44,851 bases of DNA, taken from positions 1 through 44,851 of the forward strand of contig CAZAJY010000005.1 in the NCBI GenBank assembly GCA_964485905.1. The letters are read 5' to 3'. Of the stretch, positions 1 to 8,252 are shown one piece after another (position 1 is the stretch's first letter; each line of letters begins with the position of its first letter). A program made the position numbers and the translations under genes. This DNA is from CAIJXO01 sp964485905 (lineage in GTDB: Bacteria; Patescibacteriota; Minisyncoccia; Phycocordibacterales; GWA1-40-21). The notes under the pieces are model-generated. The model was not told where the DNA came from. It did no database searches and was given only the letters and a program-made list of their open reading frames with translations.

Positions 1-254
1 ACATACCAAGAATCATCAGTTACTGTCATATCTACCAAAACATAACCTGGATATATTTTCTCTTCCTCCTCTATTCTTTTTCCACCCTTAACTTTTATTT
101 TCTTTTCAATTGGAACAATCACTTCAAAAATTTTATCACCCATATTAAGTGATTCGATTCTTTGCTTTAAATTTCGTGCAACCGCATTTTCATAACCGGC
201 ATAAGTATGAATCGCATACCAATTTCTTCCTTCTTGTATATTTTGTTTTGCCAT
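1..254 (-). CDS. nusG: Transcription termination/antitermination protein NusG, N-terminal part
   Basis: The reverse strand encodes the NusG N-terminal (NGN) domain from ATG at 254-252. It opens with MAKQNIQEG, followed by RNWYAIHTYAGYENAVARN, the classic NusG start, and then reaches KIYPGYVLVDM near residue 70. The gene runs off the left edge of the window, so only about 84 residues are seen and the KOW domain is missing. NusG binds RNA polymerase, increases elongation processivity and couples to Rho or the ribosome. It lies just downstream of secE, the near-universal secE-nusG order. No promoter is visible between the two genes, so co-transcription is likely. The identification is secure; only the 3' part is unseen. 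Confidence 0.95.
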   Translation of the reverse strand, partial: MAKQNIQEGRNWYAIHTYAGYENAVARNLKQRIESLNMGDKIFEVIVPIEKKIKVKGGKRIEEEEKIYPGYVLVDMTVTDDSWY

Positions 255-269
255 ATTTCAAATTTAAAA

Positions 270-449
270 TTAAATAAACAACTTAAGAATCATTGTAAAT
301 ATATAATCAAAAGCGCCTAAGAAAGCTGCAACAATAATTGAAAAAATTACTACAATGATAGTAAAGAGAATGGCTTGATTTTTTGTTGGCCAACTAACAT
401 GTTTTAATTCTCCCTTTGTCTCTCTCAAATATTCTCCTAATTTACTCAT
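270..449 (-). CDS. secE: Preprotein translocase subunit SecE
   Basis: A 59-aa protein starting MSKLGEYLRET. The amphipathic stretch GELKHVSWPTKNQA (SecE signature around VxWPxxxE/Q, residues 14-26) is followed by one transmembrane helix (about residues 27-52) and a short tail. SecE is the small essential clamp subunit of the SecYEG channel in the inner membrane. The length is typical of single-span SecE. It sits 15 nt upstream of nusG on the same strand, the usual pairing. The start at 449 is the only ATG that keeps the conserved N-terminal amphipathic helix. Confidence 0.95.
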   Translation of the reverse strand: MSKLGEYLRETKGELKHVSWPTKNQAILFTIIVVIFSIIVAAFLGAFDYIFTMILKLFI

Positions 450-470
450 AATTTATTTGATTAATCTATT

Positions 471-492
471 AAAAAACCCCGTCTCCGAGGTC
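471..492 (-). terminator. Rho-independent terminator
   Basis: On the minus strand a CCTCG-gaga-CGGGG hairpin (one G-U pair) is followed directly by six T. It lies between the SIMPL gene and secE and would separate those two transcription units. Confidence 0.7.
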
Positions 493-536
493 TTTTAATA
501 CTACTATATTAATATAAATAATGCAATAGTGAGTAC

Positions 537-630
537 AGAGGATATGATTTTGGAGGCTTCGCAGGCGGGTAGCCGAGAGAGAGCAAATTTTCAGCAGAAA
601 ATTATGCGCACTCCAAAAATTATATCCTCT
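537..630. repeat. Long imperfect palindrome with GC-rich core
   Basis: The arms AGAGGATATGATTTTGGAG (537-555) and its near-complement ending at 630 form a stem of about 19 bp. The loop holds a GC-rich, purine-rich tract (556-590) with AGCCGAGAGAGAGC and an inner hairpin AAATTTTC/GAAAATT. It has the same architecture as the two palindromes at 11540 and 40866 (AT-rich stem around a GC-rich GAGAGAG core), but its core is only loosely similar. It lies just past the stop of the SIMPL gene and has no clear T-run of its own. Confidence 0.6.
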
Positions 631-641
631 AGACGAACGCG

Positions 642-1460
642 CTACCTAATTTCGTAAGTAATACTAACGTTGGAAATAACTGTGTTTTCGCCAGTTGGTA
701 CCGTTGGTGCTATAGCATCCCCTCCACCAATTCCAGCTGACATCACCGATTTTTCCATACCATAATAGATTGGATAAACTCCCCCCTCAGAGAAATTCGT
801 GATGCGTACCAAACGAACACCTAAACTCTTAGCTAAAACTTTCGCTTGAGCCCTAGCGTCTTTAATCGCCAAATCTCGAGCTTGATCTTTAACGGCATCT
901 TCATCATCAACCGTAAAATTTAGTGCGCTTATATCGGTCGCCCCAGCCTGACCGACACCAGATAAGATTACCCCAACTTTTGACAGATCTCTCATCTTAA
1001 CTGAAACAGTTTGACTGACTTCGTAGCCAACCATCACCTGCTTGCCATAAGGATAGGCAACATAATTCTGATATTCATATTTTGGATAAATATTATAATT
1101 TGTTGTCTTAATATCTTTATCCTCTACCCCATTATCTTTTAAGACTTTCAAAACAGCATCCATCTTCACCGCCGATTCAGTTTGAGCAGTGGAAACGTCG
1201 GCCCCCAATTTAACAACTCCAAAAGAAACAGTGGCAATATCCGGTTTAACAACAACTTCACCCGTTCCAGCTACAGTAATAACATTTACCATTTTATTAT
1301 TATGCCAATTGTGTCCACCAAACATCATTCTGCAAGCAATTAAAAGAATTAAAATAGTAATAATAACCGCCGCTATCTTATGCCCTCTTATTTTTAAACA
1401 AGCGCTAGGACACCAGCCACAACCCTTCACCTCATTTTGACTTTGATTATTTTGTTCCAT
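642..1460 (-). CDS. SIMPL (DUF541) domain membrane-anchored protein
   Basis: A 272-aa protein. Residues about 28-48 form a single hydrophobic anchor (AAVIITILILLIACRMMFGG) after a short Cys-containing cytoplasmic tail (GCGWCPSAC). The rest reads as the SIMPL/DUF541 fold: it starts ITVAGTGEVVVKPDIATVSFGV, contains DIKTTNYNIYPKYEY and ends with a conserved beta strand (NVSITYEIR). Family members are extracytoplasmic proteins of poorly defined function (E. coli YggE relates to oxidative stress). The gene appears monocistronic between two hairpins. The small Cys cluster before the membrane span is unusual and could bind metal, but this is speculation. Confidence 0.85.
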   Translation of the reverse strand: MEQNNQSQNEVKGCGWCPSACLKIRGHKIAAVIITILILLIACRMMFGGHNWHNNKMVNVITVAGTGEVVVKPDIATVSFGVVKLGADVSTAQTESAVKMDAVLKVLKDNGVEDKDIKTTNYNIYPKYEYQNYVAYPYGKQVMVGYEVSQTVSVKMRDLSKVGVILSGVGQAGATDISALNFTVDDEDAVKDQARDLAIKDARAQAKVLAKSLGVRLVRITNFSEGGVYPIYYGMEKSVMSAGIGGGDAIAPTVPTGENTVISNVSITYEIR

Positions 1461-1510
1461 AAATTTTAACCCTAAATGGGCAAATTAAATTAATAAATGA
1501 TCTACTACCA

Positions 1511-2347
1511 TTATAGCACACTCTGCCTCTCACAACTTTCCACCAAATTTTGAAACAGAGACACTACGGTCATTGGACCAACACCACCCGGAACCGGAGA
1601 AATAGCTGAGACTAGGGCTTTTACTGACTCAAAATCTGTGTCTCCATATATTTTTCTAGACTCTTGGTCCTCCTTATTTCTGATCAAAAGCGAAGTAATC
1701 CCGACATCTACCACCACCGCTCCATCTTTTACATATTCAGCCCCTACCAACTCTGGTTTACCAATCGCCACGATTAAAATATCTGCCGTTCTAGTAATTT
1801 TTTCTGGTTCCAAAGTTTGACTATGAACCACCGTCACTTCCGCACCATTACTTTTCATCAAATTTGCAATCGGTCCGCCAACTAATTCCGATCGCCCCAT
1901 CACCACCACCTTTTTATTCTTCACAGGAATATGATAATAATTTAAAAGTGATAAAACCCCGCGAGCGGTAGCTGGAACAATATTAGAATGCATACCATCG
2001 ACATCTTTTTCGGGCGTAATTTTAGCGACCGCTTCTAACCAATTCAAAGGTACGGGTAATGGTGACTGGAGGATAATCCCGTGCACGTTTTTATCTTGAT
2101 TAAGTTTTTCAATCCCCGCCAAAAGAATTTCTTGAGTGATTCCTTCGGAACCCAAATCCACGATAAAAGCGTTGGCGCCGATTTTCTTGGCAAAGCTAGT
2201 TTTCATACGCACATATACTTCCGAATCCGGATTATTCCCAATCATAATAATCGCCAAAGTTGGCACCACATTTAAATCACCGATCCTCTTTTTCAAATCG
2301 GCCATTATCTCATCTCGAACAATTTTACCATCTAAAATTTTAAACAT
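1511..2347 (-). CDS. folD: Bifunctional methylenetetrahydrofolate dehydrogenase/cyclohydrolase FolD
   Basis: A 278-aa protein, the usual FolD length. The N-terminal half carries the folate site, with PTLAIIMIGNNPDSEVYVRMK (catalytic Tyr and Lys of the YxxxK motif). It also has the two signatures GIILQSPLPVP and PEKDVDGMHSNI. The C-terminal half is the NADP-binding domain: VVVMGRSELVGGPIANLM, then PVPGGVGPMTVVSLFQNL. The enzyme interconverts 5,10-methylene- and 10-formyl-THF for one-carbon metabolism in the cytoplasm. A -10-like TATAAA ends 6 nt before the ATG, suggesting its own leaderless promoter although an ABC operon lies just upstream on the same strand. Confidence 0.97.
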   Translation of the reverse strand: MFKILDGKIVRDEIMADLKKRIGDLNVVPTLAIIMIGNNPDSEVYVRMKTSFAKKIGANAFIVDLGSEGITQEILLAGIEKLNQDKNVHGIILQSPLPVPLNWLEAVAKITPEKDVDGMHSNIVPATARGVLSLLNYYHIPVKNKKVVVMGRSELVGGPIANLMKSNGAEVTVVHSQTLEPEKITRTADILIVAIGKPELVGAEYVKDGAVVVDVGITSLLIRNKEDQESRKIYGDTDFESVKALVSAISPVPGGVGPMTVVSLFQNLVESCERQSVL

Positions 2348-2359
2348 TAAAGATTTATA
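2348..2359 (-). promoter_or_regulatory. -10 box of a leaderless promoter for folD
   Basis: Minus strand TATAAA (plus 2354-2359), then 6 nt, then the folD ATG. Transcription starting at the normal distance would begin on the A of ATG. Confidence 0.4.
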
Positions 2360-2367
2360 ATCTATTT

Positions 2368-3606
2368 CTACTCATAACGCAAGGCTTCCATTGGGCTTTT
2401 CTTAGCCGCCTGACTTGCAGGATATAGTCCAAAAATTAAACCCACCAAACTAGAGACAATTAAACCAAGGATAGCGGCACCGTAAGGAAAAGTAAAAGTC
2501 CAAGCCAAACCAGCGAATTTATTTATCAGAATAGAAGAAATAAAAGAAAAAGCTGAGCCTAAAATAACCCCAATAAATCCACCAAGTCCGGTCAAAATCA
2601 CGGCTTCTAATAAAAATTATGTTAAAATATTTTGCTTAGTTGCCCCTAAAGCTTTTCTTAAACCAATCTCTTTTGTCCTCTCGGTCACAGACACTAACAT
2701 AATATTCATAATGCCGATACCACCAACAACCAACGAGATGGCGGCGATAGCAGTTAGGAAAATAGTTAAAGTATTAAAAATCGTTCCAAGTTTATCTGCA
2801 ACTTCTGCTGGAGTTGAAACAAAAAAATCATCTTTATCTGGATCCGTAATATTATGTAAATCTCGTAAAGTTTTTTTAATATCCAAAGCCACGATTTCAA
2901 TATTATTTTCCGAATCGGCCTCTACTACTACTCGTTGAAAATATTTTGTTCCAACAATATATTGCTGCATTGTTGTATAGGGGATAAGAACAGAACTATC
3001 AAAATCAATGAATGAACCTTGTCCTTTCTTCTCTAAAACACCAATAACTCTAAAAGTGGTATTTTTTATTCTTATCTTTTCCCCCAATGCTTCATTTTGA
3101 TCAAATAATTTTTCTCGTACCTTATCTCCAATCACAGCAACTGTCGCCTTACTTTTAACATCTTCATCAGAAAAGAAAGACCCAACTTTAGAATTCAGAT
3201 CCCACAAAGATTCCATTGTCTCGCCAGAACCAAATAAAGAGGCCTTATAAATTTCATTTTGATAAACTACTGTTTCCGAACCAAAAATAATCGGCATAAT
3301 TTGCACGGCATTAGGTACATTATTTTTATTTCTTAAAGCGGTAAGTTCTCTTTCCTTAAGTGAATCAGCATAAAGTGAAGCCAAATCGCTTGGACCAGAT
3401 GGCTCCTGTCCTGGCAAAACCACGACATTTTTTGCTCCTAGACCCTCCACCTGCCCCAAAATTAAATCTTTAGCCCCTGCTCCTAATGACATAATCAGGA
3501 TGATAGAAGTAATACCAATTACAATTCCTAGAATCGTCAAGGCGGAACGACTTTTATGCGTTCGTAATCCTGTTGTTGCTGTTTTTATACTATAAATTAA
3601 TTTCAT
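2368..3606 (-). pseudogene. MacB-like ABC transporter permease interrupted by an in-frame TAA
   Basis: Together the two halves make one normal FtsX/MacB permease of about 412 codons. It has an N-terminal helix (SRSALTILGIVIGITSIILIM), a MacB periplasmic domain (residues about 50-240), then three C-terminal helices with GIMNIMLVSVTERTKEIGLRK. After ATKQNILT there is a TAA (2617-2619), and the same frame continues FLLEAV, then LGGFIGVILG, to ALRYE. The family has Gln at the stop (ILxQFLxEA), so a single C-to-T change of CAA explains it. GTG at 2599-2601 might allow re-initiation, giving a 77-aa C-terminal piece. It could be a true nonsense mutation, a strain polymorphism, suppression or a sequencing error. 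The partner ATPase and adaptor genes upstream are intact. Confidence 0.85.
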
Positions 3607-3610
3607 AAAA

Positions 3611-4330
3611 CTATTTTATAAATGACTTACCATCTAATTTTCTATTTTCTACTTTTACATCACTCTCAATTTTTCCATCAAGCAAACGAATAATGCGTTC
3701 GGCATATTCAGCGGTATAAGTTTCGTGGGTAATAAGAATAATGGTATGACCCTTCTCTTGATTTAATTTTTGAATGATTTCAATGATTGCTTGTCCTGAT
3801 TTGGAATCCAAATTTCCTGTCGGTTCATCGGCGAAAATCACTTCTGGCTGATTAACCAATGCTCGAGCAATGGCTACCCGCTGTTTTTCTCCGCCAGACA
3901 ATTGTGTCGCCTCATGATACATGCGATGCTCTAAACCAACAGAAATAACGGCTTCTTTAGCTAAACTCTCCCATTCTTTTTCTGGCCGACTAGAATATAG
4001 AAGGGGTAATTTTACATTCTCCAAAACTGTGGCCCGTGGCAAAAGATTAAAAGCCTGAAAAATAAAGCCCATTTTTTCATTTCTAATTTTAGCAATTTCT
4101 ATCTGATCATATTTGTTAATATCTTTACCGTCAAAATGATAATCGCCGTGCGAATAATCATCTAGTAATCCCAAAATTTGTAGCAGAGTGGATTTACCGG
4201 AACCAGAAGGGCCCATAATCGCTACAAATTCTCCCTTACGAATATTAAAATCCACCCCCACCAAGGCTTTAGTTTGAACACCCTCATTATCATAGATCTT
4301 AGCTAGATTTTTTGCTTCAATAATATTCAT
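3611..4330 (-). CDS. ABC transporter ATP-binding protein (MacB/LolD type)
   Basis: A 239-aa ATPase with Walker A GPSGSGKST, Q-loop (FIFQAFNLLPRATVLENV), signature LSGGEKQRVAIARAL, Walker B VIFADEPTGNLD and H-loop ILITHE. This is the LolD/MacB subfamily, which drives lipoprotein release or mechanotransmission-type export rather than transmembrane substrate passage. ATG at 4330 was chosen over an upstream TTG (4339) because it starts directly with the conserved NIIEAKNL. It lies 4 nt upstream of the permease and 11 nt downstream of the adaptor, clearly one operon. The three-gene set (adaptor, ATPase, permease) is MacAB-like; the substrate cannot be read from sequence. Confidence 0.93.
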   Translation of the reverse strand: MNIIEAKNLAKIYDNEGVQTKALVGVDFNIRKGEFVAIMGPSGSGKSTLLQILGLLDDYSHGDYHFDGKDINKYDQIEIAKIRNEKMGFIFQAFNLLPRATVLENVKLPLLYSSRPEKEWESLAKEAVISVGLEHRMYHEATQLSGGEKQRVAIARALVNQPEVIFADEPTGNLDSKSGQAIIEIIQKLNQEKGHTIILITHETYTAEYAERIIRLLDGKIESDVKVENRKLDGKSFIK

Positions 4331-4341
4331 AGTCGTCAAAG

Positions 4342-5832
4342 TTATAGACTAGTGACCACTCGATCATTTTCATTCACACCAAAAATAATTTCTACTTTTC
4401 CATCAGAGCCACGCAAACCAATCTCTACCTCATTTTCTATTACTTGATTATCTTCTCCTAAAACTTTTACATATTTTAAATTATCCTTAGAATAAATAGC
4501 CCTCGCAGGAATAACTAAAATATCATTCTTCTCGGCGGTTAAAATATCCAAATTAGCTGTCATTCCAGATCTTATTCGATCATCTGAATTAATAAATCTT
4601 AAAGTTATCTTATAGGTTGGTACACCATCAATCACCGTCGAGGCGGGATCAATTTTCGTCACTAAAGTCTCAAAGATTACACCGTCGCCATAGGCATCCA
4701 AAGTAGTCTTAGCTTGATTTCCAATTTTTATTTTGGAGATATCAGCTTCGGGAATAAAAGATTCTATTTCATAATCACCATAAGAAATTATTGACAAGAT
4801 ATTTTTACTAGCCGAGACAATTTCACCTAATTTGATGTCGACTTTAGTAATAACACCAGTAATTGGTGAACGAATAATAGATTTGGCTAATTCTGCTTCA
4901 GCACTGGCCACACTAGCCTGAGCCTGTTCAATATTAGCCTCCTCAGCCAAGGTAGAATTCTTTGAAACTTTTACTGCCAAATCAGCTGTGTTATATGAGT
5001 TAAAAGAACTAATCAATGTATCAAGAGCAGTATTAACATTTGTTCTGGCAGTAGAAATATTTAACTTCCAAGTATCAATCTGTGTTTGAGTGGCACCCGA
5101 TGATTCCACGGTTAAACTATTAACTGCCTCAGCACATTTATCTAATAAAGATTTCAGACTAATTAAATTAGTTTTAGCGACATTATAATTAGTCACCAAA
5201 TCCAAAGAAATATTCACCTTACTTAGAGTCCGATACCAACTATCTAAACTATCACTCATATAATCTTTGCCATCTTCGATATCTTCTTGCAAAAAAGTAT
5301 CCGTGGAAAAAGCTAACTTGGCATTATATTTAACCGGATCATTAAAAAGAGAGTATATTTTATTTCTTAGTGCATCATCGGCTTTGGTATAAGAATCTTT
5401 AATAGTATTAATTAGGGAAGTTTCTGATTGAGAAAAAACAAGAGCTATTTGATTGGCACTATCCCCTAAACCAACTGTCACCTTCTTTAAATTAGCCTTG
5501 GTTTGATCAAGATTTGCAATTAAATCAGCATTAGAAACTGAAGCCAAATATTGACCAGCATAAACCTTATTACCCACGGCCACATTTAAACTAGCCACTC
5601 GGCCACCTCTTTCAAAAGCTAAATCCACTTCCGACATTGGTTTAACATTACCAGTTACGCTTACCTCTTGTTTAAGATTTCCCTTCTCAACTAAAACAAA
5701 AGTTGGAATAACATTATTTTTTCCACCAGCAATTAAATACCAAAATACACCAATTATTATCAACCCAATAATGATAGACCAAGTTTTGTGTCTCTTAATC
5801 CAATTCCAAAAAGATGAAGATATATTTTTCAT
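4342..5832 (-). CDS. HlyD/MacA-family periplasmic adaptor of the ABC exporter
   Basis: A 496-aa protein. Residues about 17-35 are an N-terminal membrane anchor (WSIIIGLIIIGVFWYLIAGG). A barrel-sandwich/lipoyl half motif follows (VSVTGNVKPMSEVDLAFERGG), then a long helical hairpin (about residues 90-330) and the second lipoyl half (SIIRSPITGVITKVDIKLGE). A beta-barrel and membrane-proximal domain complete it (IRSGMTANLDI, VIPARAIY). It is the membrane fusion or adaptor partner of the ATPase and permease that follow. The helical insert is longer than in E. coli MacA. The gene leads the operon, and its -10 ends 6 nt before the ATG. Because CPR cells usually lack an outer membrane, a function as a cell-surface assembly is an inference. 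Confidence 0.88.
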   Translation of the reverse strand: MKNISSSFWNWIKRHKTWSIIIGLIIIGVFWYLIAGGKNNVIPTFVLVEKGNLKQEVSVTGNVKPMSEVDLAFERGGRVASLNVAVGNKVYAGQYLASVSNADLIANLDQTKANLKKVTVGLGDSANQIALVFSQSETSLINTIKDSYTKADDALRNKIYSLFNDPVKYNAKLAFSTDTFLQEDIEDGKDYMSDSLDSWYRTLSKVNISLDLVTNYNVAKTNLISLKSLLDKCAEAVNSLTVESSGATQTQIDTWKLNISTARTNVNTALDTLISSFNSYNTADLAVKVSKNSTLAEEANIEQAQASVASAEAELAKSIIRSPITGVITKVDIKLGEIVSASKNILSIISYGDYEIESFIPEADISKIKIGNQAKTTLDAYGDGVIFETLVTKIDPASTVIDGVPTYKITLRFINSDDRIRSGMTANLDILTAEKNDILVIPARAIYSKDNLKYVKVLGEDNQVIENEVEIGLRGSDGKVEIIFGVNENDRVVTSL

Positions 5833-5844
5833 GTCTATATTTTA
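5833..5844 (-). promoter_or_regulatory. Extended -10 of leaderless promoter for the MacA-like gene
   Basis: Minus strand TGCTAAAAT (extended -10; the box is plus 5839-5844), then 6 nt, then ATG. No room exists for a ribosome-binding site. Confidence 0.55.
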
Positions 5845-5855
5845 GCATAAAATTT

Positions 5856-6761
5856 TTACCTAAACCACCGAGCAAAGATACCGGCGGGAAGAAGACGTCC
5901 ACTCTTTTTTTCAATCGTGAGTTCCCCACTTTCTACTTGTCCACCGAACTTTTTGACTAAAGGTAAAAGAGAATTTTCATAGGCGATGGCTGAATAACCA
6001 GCAGAATAACCATTCACTAAAATAAAAAGCGGATCATCAGATAAAATTTGTTGACATAAATCTAAAAGCTTTAGAAAATCTTCTTCAATTTTCCAAATTT
6101 CTTTATTCGCCCCATGACCAAAGGCTGGCGGATCCATAATAATGGCATCATATTTATTTCCTCGCTTAATTTCTCGCTGAACAAATTTACGTGCATCATC
6201 TTCAATCCAACGGACCGGTTTATCCGCCAGACTAGAGGCCTCAGCATTTTGTTTCGCCCAAGTAATAGCGCTTTTGGAACCATCAACATGTACAACTTCC
6301 GCCCCAGCACTTAAAGCGGCTAAAGTAGCTCCGCCCGTATAACCAAATAGATTTAAAACTTTAACCGTCGCGGATTTTCCAAGGTTAAACCTTTTTTCCG
6401 ATCCAAGGTTTAACCTTGAAGAAATCCTCTCCTTAATCCAAATCCAATTTGATTCCTGCTCCGGAAAAAGTCCCGTATGCTTAAAAGCAGTTGGTTTTAT
6501 TAAAAATTTTAATCCTTGCATCTCAACAAACCATTCACTTGGCATACCCCCTTTCTTTTTCCATTTACCGGAATCACCGACGCGCTCAAAAAAAGCATTG
6601 GCTCCTTTCCATTCTTTTTCATCTAAACTTTTCTTCCATAAAGCCTGCGGATCTGGTCGCCTTAAAACATATTGGCCAAATCGCTCCAATTTCTCCCCCT
6701 CCCCACTGTCTAGCAATTCATAATCTTTACTCGCCTTTGTTGTCAGTATTTTTATTTCCAT
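5856..6761 (-). CDS. Class I SAM-dependent RNA methyltransferase (RlmI/RlmK-like, COG1092 type)
   Basis: A 301-aa protein. Residues about 100-130 hold FKHTGLFPEQESNWIWI, typical of the RlmI/RlmK family. These are followed by the SAM-binding motif VLNLFGYTGGATLAALSAGA, the acidic strand end VVHVDGSK, the Asp of motif III (WIEDDARKFV) and the catalytic-region motif YDAIIMDPPAFG. The N-terminal PUA-like region is reduced compared with E. coli RlmI (about 396 aa). The likely role is base methylation of 23S rRNA, but the exact position cannot be assigned. The gene begins 4 nt after the stop of tsaC and is translated in the same operon. Confidence 0.85.
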   Translation of the reverse strand: MEIKILTTKASKDYELLDSGEGEKLERFGQYVLRRPDPQALWKKSLDEKEWKGANAFFERVGDSGKWKKKGGMPSEWFVEMQGLKFLIKPTAFKHTGLFPEQESNWIWIKERISSRLNLGSEKRFNLGKSATVKVLNLFGYTGGATLAALSAGAEVVHVDGSKSAITWAKQNAEASSLADKPVRWIEDDARKFVQREIKRGNKYDAIIMDPPAFGHGANKEIWKIEEDFLKLLDLCQQILSDDPLFILVNGYSAGYSAIAYENSLLPLVKKFGGQVESGELTIEKKSGRLLPAGIFARWFR

Positions 6762-6765
6762 AAAT

Positions 6766-7323
6766 TTAATTAATCTTTACTGCCCCTTCTCTCAACACTT
6801 CTATCTTATCATCTTTTATCCTAATTAAGGTAGAGGGGGCAGAAATTAACTCTCCACCATCTTCATAAAAATCTACGCTATCGGCAAAATAATTTTTCGC
6901 TTCTATAATATTTTTCGCCGGTGGCTGACCTTCTGGATTAGCTGAAGGGGCGACAAGTGGACCTGTTTCTTTAAGTAAATCCAACAAATCTTTTTTATCC
7001 GGGCAACGGAAAGCAATGGTACCATCGGCTGCCGCTAAATAATCAAATTTATTTGAGTCAACAGGCAAAACCACACTCACCGCTCCGGGCCAAAACTTAT
7101 TTAAAATTTCTAAACTTTTTTCTGAAAGTATGACTCCAAATTGTTTCAGATCTTCAGCCGTAGAAACTAAGACAATAAAACCCTTCCCGTCTGAACGATT
7201 TTTTAATTTAAAAACTTTTTTAACGGCTTCGGGTTGCAGAGCCCTCCCCACCAAACCATAAATAGTATCAGTCGGTATCACCCCAACCAGGCCCGATTTA
7301 AGAATTTCTACCAGATCAATCAT
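6766..7323 (-). CDS. tsaC: L-threonylcarbamoyladenylate synthase (TsaC/YrdC/Sua5 family)
   Basis: A 185-aa single YrdC domain. Diagnostic pieces are GVIPTDTIYGLVGRA (residues about 14-28), the basic KLKNRSDGKGFIVLVS stretch that binds substrates, FWPGAVSVVLP, TIAFRCPDK and PLVAPSANPEGQPPA. It makes threonylcarbamoyl-AMP from Thr, bicarbonate and ATP for t6A at position 37 of ANN-decoding tRNAs. The short TsaC form is present, with no Sua5 C-terminal extension. It lies 10 nt downstream of the unknown 151-aa gene and 4 nt upstream of the methyltransferase, forming an RNA-modification operon. Confidence 0.95.
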   Translation of the reverse strand: MIDLVEILKSGLVGVIPTDTIYGLVGRALQPEAVKKVFKLKNRSDGKGFIVLVSTAEDLKQFGVILSEKSLEILNKFWPGAVSVVLPVDSNKFDYLAAADGTIAFRCPDKKDLLDLLKETGPLVAPSANPEGQPPAKNIIEAKNYFADSVDFYEDGGELISAPSTLIRIKDDKIEVLREGAVKIN

Positions 7324-7333
7324 GGAAATTCAA

Positions 7334-7789
7334 TTAAGCCCAGCTCCCTTCCGCCACATATCTTTTAACTTTATCCCAGGCCTGGCCAAAAGCTTGCTTA
7401 ATTAAGTTAGAATCCGAAAATTTTTCGGTCACTAAAGGATAAATCTCACCCTTAGAAATCTGCTTATTTCTTATTAATTCTTCACCAATAATGAGAATGA
7501 TTTGTGCCATGATCGCCGCCCCATGTTTCTCTCCATTTTCCGGGTCCAATTGTTTGCGCTCTTCAATAACTTGTCGTGCCTGCATCATCTTCTCTTGCAA
7601 ATTAGATTCGGCTCGTCTTTGAATTATTGATTGTCCTAAAAATTCAATCCTTTCAAGATCTTTATCTTCTTCTGTCCTCTGTTCAGCCAAACCTTCTTCC
7701 CCCCAACCTTCCTCTGATTCTGCTGGTTGAACTTTTATTTTCTTTATATCTTCGTCACTCCCGCCAAACCATTTTTCAAATATAGACAT
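7334..7789 (-). CDS. Hypothetical acidic protein, 151 aa
   Basis: I do not recognise the family. The first 60 residues are highly acidic and probably disordered (AESEEGWGEEG, TEEDKDLER). Residues 60-151 look helical, with a charged amphipathic segment (RAESNLQEKMMQARQVIEER) and a C-terminal helical part (KFSDSNLIKQAFGQAWDKVK). There is no signal peptide or membrane span. It is the first gene of the unit with tsaC and the RNA methyltransferase, with only 10 nt between it and tsaC. A link to tRNA or rRNA modification is only guilt by association. Confidence 0.7.
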   Translation of the reverse strand: MSIFEKWFGGSDEDIKKIKVQPAESEEGWGEEGLAEQRTEEDKDLERIEFLGQSIIQRRAESNLQEKMMQARQVIEERKQLDPENGEKHGAAIMAQIILIIGEELIRNKQISKGEIYPLVTEKFSDSNLIKQAFGQAWDKVKRYVAEGSWA

Positions 7790-7821
7790 AATTTTGTTTT
7801 TAATTTTTTAAAGTTATCCTT

Positions 7822-8205
7822 CTAAAGGTGATCCTCTTCATCAGCCTCGGCCTCGGCTTTGGTTTTGTGAATCACACCATCTTTATGATGCGCCGGCATA
7901 TAAATGGTATACAGTTTTAACGGCTTCTCGCTGGAAGTATTAATGACATTATGTTGCGCCCCAGCTGGAACCACGACAGCAAAGCCATCTGAAATTAAAG
8001 ATTCCTCACCATTAATAATAACCTTGCCGTCTCCACTATCAATTCTAAAAAACTGATCCGTGGTCTCATGAACCTCCATACCAATTTCCTCATTTGGTGA
8101 CAGTGACATTACTACTACCTGACCATAAGTCCCAGTATAAAGAACTTTTCGAAAGTTATCATTACTTAAAGTCTCTTGTTCTATATTTTTTACAAATCCA
8201 GTCAT
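7822..8205 (-). CDS. Cupin-domain protein
   Basis: A 127-aa single small beta-barrel cupin. Motif 1 is degenerate (EEIGMEVHETTDQFFRIDSGDG: one His plus acidic residues) and motif 2 is AVVVPAGAQHNVINTS. Cupin metal ligands are partly present (H in VHETTD, H in AQHNV). Such stand-alone cupins may be sugar isomerases, dioxygenases or sensors; the substrate cannot be inferred. A TATAAT (minus strand, near 8240) lies about 36 nt upstream, so this mRNA would have a leader, unlike many neighbours. Confidence 0.85.
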   Translation of the reverse strand: MTGFVKNIEQETLSNDNFRKVLYTGTYGQVVVMSLSPNEEIGMEVHETTDQFFRIDSGDGKVIINGEESLISDGFAVVVPAGAQHNVINTSSEKPLKLYTIYMPAHHKDGVIHKTKAEAEADEEDHL

Positions 8206-8252
8206 ATTTTTCTTTTAATTAAACTGTTAATAGGCATATTATAGCAAATTTT

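Noticed and set aside
1189..1440. Plus-strand open frame opposite the SIMPL gene, and many similar antisense frames elsewhere
   Set aside because: They are shadows of real genes: no domain, no start signal, and composition dictated by the opposite strand.
6762..6775. Leaderless -10 (TTAATT, 6 nt) before the rRNA methyltransferase
   Set aside because: The gene starts 4 nt after tsaC and is certainly in its operon; the AT-rich string is within the tsaC end.
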